From Mesostigma viride (Eukaryota > Streptophyta > Mesostigmatophyceae > Mesostigmatales > Mesostigmataceae), in assembly GCA_009746045.1 (NCBI GenBank), contig RPFO01000156.1:259278-323277 (forward strand): 64,000 bases of DNA, written 5' to 3'. The first letter of the stretch is position 1. Each line of letters opens with the position of its first letter. This document shows positions 57,938-64,000 of the stretch, piece after piece. A program made the translations under genes and the position numbers. The notes beneath the pieces are model-generated. The model was not told the origin of the DNA and did no database searches. It saw only the letters and a list, made by a program, of their open reading frames with translations.

Positions 57938-60200
57938 ATGTTCCCCCTTCACAATGGGGCGTGGCAAGGTTGTGCCCGCCTCAAAGCCGATTACCACTCG
58001 GCCATCCGGCAGGCGACCAAGGAGCAGGAGGACCTTCATGTCCGCGAGTACTTCGCCCACCTCAAGGACCAGCACGGCAAGTACGCCTGGACCCGCCTTC
58101 GTCACGCCCAACGGCCCGCCGGCGGCGAGCAGCCGGCGCCGCGGACGCTCTCTGGCTCACCGCAGCAGCAGCTCGACCAGTGGTATTCCTCCCAGTCCCG
58201 GCTGCTCGGCGCCCCCCCGCCGCCTCCGCCGCTTGGCCCTCTGGCGGCCGCACGCCTGGCAGTAGCACCGGCGGACGTCCCTGCGCCGCCCACGCCGCCC
58301 GCCGCTGAGCAGGACTACACGTACCCAGCCCTGACGAAACCCCTGGCCGACCCCAACGCGCTCCCGCCGTTCACCGAGCTCGAGCTGAGCACCGCCGCCA
58401 AGGCAACTCCGCTTCTATGCCGCCGTTGGACCTGACCAGCTCCCAGCCCCGGTGATTAAGCTGACGGCGCTCACGGGGTTCCTGCTTGACGTCTGCAACC
58501 GGATCCTGCTTGCCGACGCGCCGCCGATTCCTGAGTGGCAGCACAGCTACCGTATTATGCTGTACAAAAACAAAGGTTCCCCTGACGACCCCGCCAACTA
58601 CCGAGGAGTCTGCATCTAGAGCGCCGCACTTAAGTTGTTCATGCGCATGATCCAGTCAACCGCCTTCGTTCTGCTCTCGACTGTCACGTTGGGGAAAGTC
58701 AAATGGGCTTCCGTCCAGGGCGCAACACCGTCATGGCCATCTTCGTCGCGCGTCGCCTCTTCGAGGAAATCGCTCTCCTGCAACCTGGTGAGTTTCCCGC
58801 AATCTTGATCTTCGTCGACTTCATCAAGGCTTTTGATTCTGTCCTCTGGGACGCTCTATGGGCTGTACTTGCTCGCGCTCGCGTCCCCACTCCCCTGATT
58901 ACCGTCATCCGCACGCTGTATGAGGGGTCGACCACTTCGGTGCGCACTCATGCAACACGGCATTACCCCGCCATGCCCACTGCAGACCGGCGTCTGGCCG
59001 GGTTGCGTCCTGTCGCCGTACCTGTTTATTATTGTAGTGGATTATGTTATGCGCCAGGCACGTGCTCGCTTTGCTAGCATTGCAGGCCGTGCCCCTGGCC
59101 TAGCGATCACGAACGAGCTTGGGGAAGGGGGGCCGACTAACAAGCAGAATTTACTAGCTGACAGTCATTTATGCCGACGACATCACGCTCATCGAGAAGC
59201 CGGAGTCTGCCCAACTTTGGCTGGACTGCCTGGCGCTCGAGGCTCGGGCGGTTGGTCTAGAAATCAGCCCCAAAACGGAGGCCCTGGCCCTCGGCATGGC
59301 AGGGCCCCCACCCACACTCCGCCTCTTAGACGATGCCGAGGTCAACTACCCTCCTTCAGGCCGCTTCAAGCTGCTCGGCAGTTGGCTTCCCGACTGCGAG
59401 GACGACATGACGACACGGATCGGCATGGCGTGGGCGCACCTCCATGACCACCGCCGCGCTGGTGGAGCAACCCCGCCCTACCCCGGATCGTCAAGCGTGA
59501 CCTCTTCAAGGTCGTCATTCTGACGATCCTGACCTACGGCGCCGAGCTAGACGTGGACACTGATGCAGGAGCTGGAGCAACGACTCGACGGCGCCGTCAC
59601 CAAGATGCTGCGCAAGGCCCTTAACATCCCCTTTGGTTTGCACATTAGTAATGAGGATTTGTACGCTGATTTGCCCTATGTTTCCCACATTATTAGGCAC
59701 AGGCGCCTGGGCCTAGCCGGGCACCTGGCCGGGCTGGCCCGCACAGATCAGGTAGATACATCAGATAGACTAGCTGGCACCAAGCCCGCCCAGCCTGGGC
59801 GATATGTCCTCACCTGGCGTGCCCCCGGCCGCGCGCGGCAGGGCCGCCACCCGTGGACTTTTCGTGATAGACTCGGCATGGACATGTGCTACACTAGACG
59901 TGACGGGCTCACCCCCGGGCAGCCTCCTGGTTTGTCTGTAATATGGAGGCAGATGGTGCGCACGGATAGATGGCAAGTAGTGATGAAGGAGACCCCCCCA
60001 AGCCTGTGGGGGCTCCGCGTGTGACCAAGTATGGCATTCATAGCGATTCGGGCCGCGGTGCATGCCCACACCCCTGTAACTAGGACCTAGATAGCTTATA
60101 CCATCCATTCCATCCCATGTTCCCCTCCCGGCACTGAGGACTTATGCTCACGTGACGCAGTCACGTGTCTATTAATTAATTATTAATTAATTAATTAAGG
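57938..60200 (+). pseudogene. Decayed LINE ORF2 (reverse transcriptase) with hairpin and (TTAA)n 3' end
   Basis: The reading passes through at least four frame changes and an in-frame TAG at 58617. Recognisable parts: a pre-RT region (YKNKGSPDDPANYRG, 58563-58610), RT motif A (FVDFIKAFDSV, about 58812), the QTGVWPGCVLSPYLF block (58980), the catalytic YADD (59170-59181) and a long C-terminal region ending SLWGLRV. No endonuclease domain is visible, so the 5' end is truncated. The 3' end is a perfect 8-bp-stem hairpin CACGTGAC-GCA-GTCACGTG (60149-60167) and a TTAA-repeat tail (60170-60198). Retrotransposon of a non-LTR clade; I cannot assign the clade. Confidence 0.88.
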
Positions 60201-60351
60201 TTGTGTCCTGTCCAGCCAGCCTATATCTGTTGATTAATACTGCATGTCGTGGATCACGTCATGCCCCATGCAGGCCACGTGCTACACTTTACTGCACTTC
60301 GAGGGGCATTCGAGCCTGGCTTGGACATCTTTTCATGGCAATTGTCGCAAG

Positions 60352-60396
60352 CCACGAGCCACGAGCCACGAGGTAGCCATGGCTGACGGCGGAGCT
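60352..60396. repeat. (CCACGAG)3 and GTAGCCATGGCTG block
   Basis: Same block and orientation as at 2620-2690. It lies between the LINE tail and the right inverted-repeat arm. Confidence 0.8.
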
Positions 60397-60399
60397 CAC

Positions 60400-61406
60400 A
60401 TCAGTCCGACGCCGCGCCTTGCGCACCCCGGTAATTCCCGCGCGAAATTTGACGAAATTCGGTGTGCCGTGCAATGTTGACTGAAATTCGGTGTGCACGG
60501 CTATGGTGACGCGAAAATTTATTGCGAGCTGATTACGCAACCATTTTGGACGTTATTTCGCTTGTTCGGACGGCAATTACATAAGGAAAATTATCGTACA
60601 TTAAAAAACCTGAAAAACAGTTTCTTTTTTTTCTGCAGCGAGGGCACGTGGGCAGCAGGCGGGCGTTTTGCACACCAACCGGCCCGACCCGTGTGTGTGC
60701 AAGGTAAAACACAGACAGGAAAAACATGCTCTCGTTGGTTATGGACACATTCTACCAGTTCCTAACATCATTTCAAAGAAACCCAGCGATGGATTTCCCT
60801 TAATTTTGCGTTTCCGATTTTTACGCCCCTTCCGCGAAAAAGTGAGAATTATAGGAGCGCTGACAGGGGCAACACTGCATGTCGTGCTTTTAATCGCTTT
60901 TACGTCTTTTCTTGCAGCTATATGACTTACCTTGGGCGCAGCAACATCGCCCGGTGTTTATCCTGCGGGCGGGGCTTGCTGGCCCCGTCCGGAGTGTGCT
61001 CGGGGTGCGGGAAAAACCACAGCTACTGGTTTATAACGTCGACAACCCCCCATTTTCTGGTCATTAACCGGCGTATTCTTGTTGTTTAAGCTTCCGGCGA
61101 CGGGCGAAAAGAGCTCTTACCATGACGGCATGCTCTGGGGAGGCGTTCCGAGAAGGACTGGGGCGGGCAGGCAAATTTACACGCGACAGTGCCCGCACGT
61201 CGCCTGCGCACCCCGGCGTACAAGGGAAAGCGCAGTGTTTCCCTCCTGGACGGCCCATCGCTGCCTTTGCCGCGGGGCGGCATGTTGGGGAGGCGGCTCC
61301 TTCTTCCTTTCTTACCGCCCGTTTCATAGTTCATACCCCGTGAGTTTCCCAACGGAGGCGTGTTAATGATGAGCGGCTGCATGCATGAATGAACGGGTGT
61401 ATGAAT
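60400..61406 (+). repeat. Right arm of the ~1-kb inverted repeat
   Basis: Near-identical reverse complement of 289-1310. The inner border is ragged near 60400-60430; the outer border is sharp at the GAATGAGGGAGGGGGG start of the (GGGA)n tract. It contains a 76-bp stretch (60842-60917) with good intron borders (GTGAGA ... TTTTCTTGCAG). Confidence 0.9.
60668..61089 (+). CDS. Frames of the right inverted-repeat arm: spliced 107-residue product or 55-residue zinc-ribbon frame
   Basis: Reading 1 splices 60668-60841 to 60918-61067 (CGCGAAAAA|GTGAGA ... TTGCAG|CTATATGAC), giving 107 residues including [16 protein letters not shown]; its start is not certain because no ATG opens the frame. Reading 2 is the ATG frame 60922-61089 with CLSC and CSGC pairs. 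Both are kept in the left arm (605-772 for reading 2). No family is recognised with confidence. Copies in both arms mean transposon origin is likely. Confidence 0.3.
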
Positions 61407-62094
61407 GAGGGAGGGGGGAGGGAGGGAGGGAGGGAGGGAGGGAGGGAGGGAGGGAGGGAGGGAGGGAGGGAGGGAGGGAGGGAGGGAGGGAGGGAGGGAG
61501 GGAGGGAGGGAGGGAGGGAGGGAGGGAGGGAGGGAGGGAGGAGGGAGGGAGGGAGGGAGGAGGGAGGGAGGGAGGGAGGAGGGAGGGAGGGAGGGAGGGA
61601 GGGAGGGAGGGAGGGAGGGAGGAGGGAGGAGGGAGGGAGGGAGGGAGGGAGGGAGGGAGGGAGGGAGGGAGGGAGGAGGGAGGGAGGAGGGAGGGAGGGA
61701 GGGAGGGAGGGAGGGAGGGAGGGAGGGAGGAGGGAGGGAGGGAGGGAGGGAGGGAGGGAGGGAGGAGGAGGGAGGGAGGGAGGGAGGGAGGGAGGGAGGG
61801 AGGGAGGGAGGGAGGGAGGGAGGGAGGGAGGGGGAGGGAGGGAGGGAGGAGGGAGGGAGGGAGGGAGGGAGGGAGGGGGAGGGAGGGAGGGAGGGAGGGA
61901 GGGAGGGAGGGAGGGAGGGAGGGAGGGAGGGAGGGAGGAGGGAGGGAGGGAGGGAGGGAGGGAGGGAGGGAGGGAGGGAGGGAGGGAGGGAGGGAGGGAG
62001 GAGGGAGGGAGGGAGGGAGGAGGGAGGGAGGGAGGGAGGGAGGGAGGGAGGGAGGAGGAGGGAGGGAGGGAGGGAGGGAGGGAGGGAGGGAGGG
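61407..62094. repeat. (GGGA)n/(GGA)n purine microsatellite
   Basis: About 690 bp of GGGA units with GGA interruptions, the mirror of the tract at 1-288. Long open frames here are Gly/Arg/Glu or Pro/Ser/Leu simple repeats on the two strands and are not genes. Confidence 0.97.
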
Positions 62095-62096
62095 TA

Positions 62097-62375
<279 letters not shown>

Positions 62376-62479
62376 TTACGTGTATGCATGGGTGGGTGGA
62401 TACATGTGTACGTGTGTGTGTGTGTGGGTGGGTGGGTAAGGGATCGACGTGTGTGTGTGTGTATGTGTGTGTGTGTGCT

Positions 62480-62760
62480 TCTCTGCTTAGGCGTTGGAGC
62501 ACACGCATGCACTGGAGGAAGGGGGTGATGAAAACCCAGACCAACTGTCGCACCCACGGTCCCCTCCACCTTCACCAAGCGTAAGGCCAAGCGTGCCATG
62601 GGGGTAGGGTAGCTGACGCAAGTCACCAACGTCAGGGTGCTCACCAGGCTGGTGGATGAGAAGATGGGGGGCAGGCCCCTGTCAGATGCAGAGAAGAAGA
62701 AAAGGAAAAGGATGCAGGGCCGTGAGAACGTGCCCCCGGGTGTGGCATTAGCCACTATAT
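62480..62760 (+). other. Coding-like fragment of unknown identity
   Basis: One plus frame from about 62535 reads [15 protein letters not shown], then TAG at 62609, then [20 protein letters not shown] and a Lys/Arg-rich [17 protein letters not shown] ending before TAG near 62760. The TAG could be removed by a short intron or may show decay. I do not recognise it; it could be the end of a transposon gene. Confidence 0.3.
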
Positions 62761-62859
62761 AGCTAGCTAGCTGGCTAGAGCTTTGTTATTAATGCATTGT
62801 ACTATAGGCATGTGCCCCCAAGTATGCCTTCCTGCATTGTAAATATGATGCATAATGTA

Positions 62860-63660
62860 ATGATGTGTTGTTTGGAACCTTCTGTACACCAAGGTGGAAT
62901 GATTGCCATGAAACCCTTGGAAGAACATAGAAAGCTGCTTTTTCTGTGGTATTTATGCTAGCATCTGTCACCAATTTGTTATCCAACCAGCCTGAAGCTT
63001 TGTGGGCAGGCTGCATGGGATGTGTTTCGAACATGTGCCAAGTTCCAGGTCCAACTGAGTTCATTTGATGTCATTATATATGCACATGTGTGATGAAACC
63101 CTTGAAAACCATGAAAAACTGCATTTTTGTGGTATTTATGCTAGCATTTGTCACCAGTTTGTCATCCAACCAGCCTGAAGCTTTGTGGGCAGGCTGCATG
63201 GGATGTGTTTCGAACATGTGCCAAGTCCCAGGTCCAACTGAGTTCATTTGATGTCATTATATATGCAAATGTGTGATGAAACCCTTGGAAAACCCTGAAA
63301 AACTGCATTTTTGTGGTGTTTATGCTAGCATCTGTCACCAATTTGTCATCCAACCAGCCTGAAACTTTGTGGGCATGCTGCATGGGATGTGTTTAGAACA
63401 TATGCAAAGTTCCACGCCCAACTGAGTTCATTTGGTGTCATTATATATGCATATGTGTGATGAAACCCTTGGAAAACCCTGAAAAACTGCATTTTGGGGG
63501 TATTTATGCTAGCATCTGTCACCATTTTGTGATCCAACCAGCCTGAAACTTTGTGGGCATGCTGCATGGGATGTGTTTATAACATGTGCAAAGTTCCAGG
63601 CCCAACTGAGTTCATTTGATGTCATTATATACGCATACATGCCAGAAAGTGCTGAAAATT
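62860..63660. repeat. ~190-bp tandem satellite, about four units
   Basis: Units contain TGATGAAACCCTTGGAAAAC, then TTTATGCTAGCATCTGTCAC, then CATCCAACCAGCCTGAA, then TGCATGGGATGTGTTT. They differ by 5-10 percent. AT-rich, no coding content. It precedes the LINE ORF1 start at the window end. Confidence 0.92.
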
Positions 63661-63844
63661 CGGTATTTTTATGCTAGCAAATGTCACCATGTTACCATGC
63701 TGCCGACTCCCAAAAAATTATTTGACCACATGCCACCATAAGATATCTGATTAGGCACCTTGGTGCCAAATTTGAGGCCAAACTAATCATTAGCCTATCC
63801 TAGAATAATTTTCAGGGTGGAAAAATGGCTTTTTGGAATGATGT

Positions 63845-64000
63845 GCTCATAACCTTCACATTTGGGCACCAAATTCGGCTCTGACTATCACAATCGCCTC
63901 GTCTTTCTAAGACGCACACGCCGATATAGTTTTCCGAAGCTATTACACAATATATGATGAGCAAACGCTCCTCGACGCAACGCAGCCTGGCGGCTGTGCT
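63845..64000 (+). pseudogene. Second copy of the LINE ORF1 leader and start, cut by the window edge
   Basis: It matches 2683-2855 (CTATCACAATCGCCTCGTCT, then CTAAGACGCACACGCCGATA, then the ATG of MSKRSSTQRSLAAV). About 10 percent of bases differ. The direct repeat lies 61.1 kb from the first copy. Whether the rest of the element is intact is unknown. Confidence 0.7.

Noticed and set aside
60922-61089. TnpB-type transposase zinc ribbon
   Set aside because: The CxxC spacing is similar, but there is no catalytic domain or right/left end element, and the frame is only 55 codons. The similarity is too weak to name.

Overview
The window is nuclear DNA from a eukaryote, most likely an alga or a related protist. 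Genes are split by many canonical GT-AG introns. Exons are GC-rich with strong G/C third positions. One gene is a gamma-type carbonic anhydrase of the mitochondrial complex I kind, found in plants, algae and many protists but not in animals or fungi. The phosphoglucomutase is of the eukaryotic type, with a DGDADRN metal loop. I cannot name the species.

Layout: 1-7.3 kb is repeat and transposon debris: a (CTCC)n tract, one arm of a ~1-kb inverted repeat, a duplicated ~400-bp block, a broken LINE ORF1, two copies of a ~1.04-kb insertion, and a second LINE ORF1. A minus-strand gene of unknown function, with a membrane segment, has five exons at 9.28-13.39 kb. Divergent from it, a plus-strand gene (15.0-26.9 kb, ten exons) encodes a ~1200-residue coiled-coil protein with repeated FxxW[R/K] motifs. 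Converging on that gene is a five-exon gamma carbonic anhydrase (27.996-31.618 kb, minus). A repeat-rich gap (31.6-36.7 kb) holds a 45-bp minisatellite, a TTAA-flanked insertion and retroelement tails. Next come an RNF25-like RWD-RING E3 ubiquitin ligase (about 38.1-41.37 kb, minus, perhaps extending to 36.7 kb) and, divergent from it, a complete 16-exon phosphoglucomutase (42.347-56.916 kb, 590 residues). A decayed LINE reverse transcriptase (57.9-60.2 kb) precedes the second inverted-repeat arm (60.4-61.4 kb), (GGGA)n and (GCGT)n tracts, a ~190-bp satellite and another LINE ORF1 start at the window edge.

The host genes are housekeeping in character (glycogen/starch-linked sugar phosphate metabolism, mitochondrial complex I, ubiquitin signalling, a possible centriole or cytoskeleton scaffold). 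They do not form an operon-like system.

The most striking signal is in the introns. In at least four of the genes, on both strands, introns carry one to many degraded copies of the adjacent exon edge together with its splice site. In several cases these copies have grown into minisatellites. A second theme is retroelement 3' ends made of a small hairpin followed by a (TTAA)n tail, scattered through the window. One of them can be dated as an insertion by comparison with an empty copy of its target elsewhere in the window.
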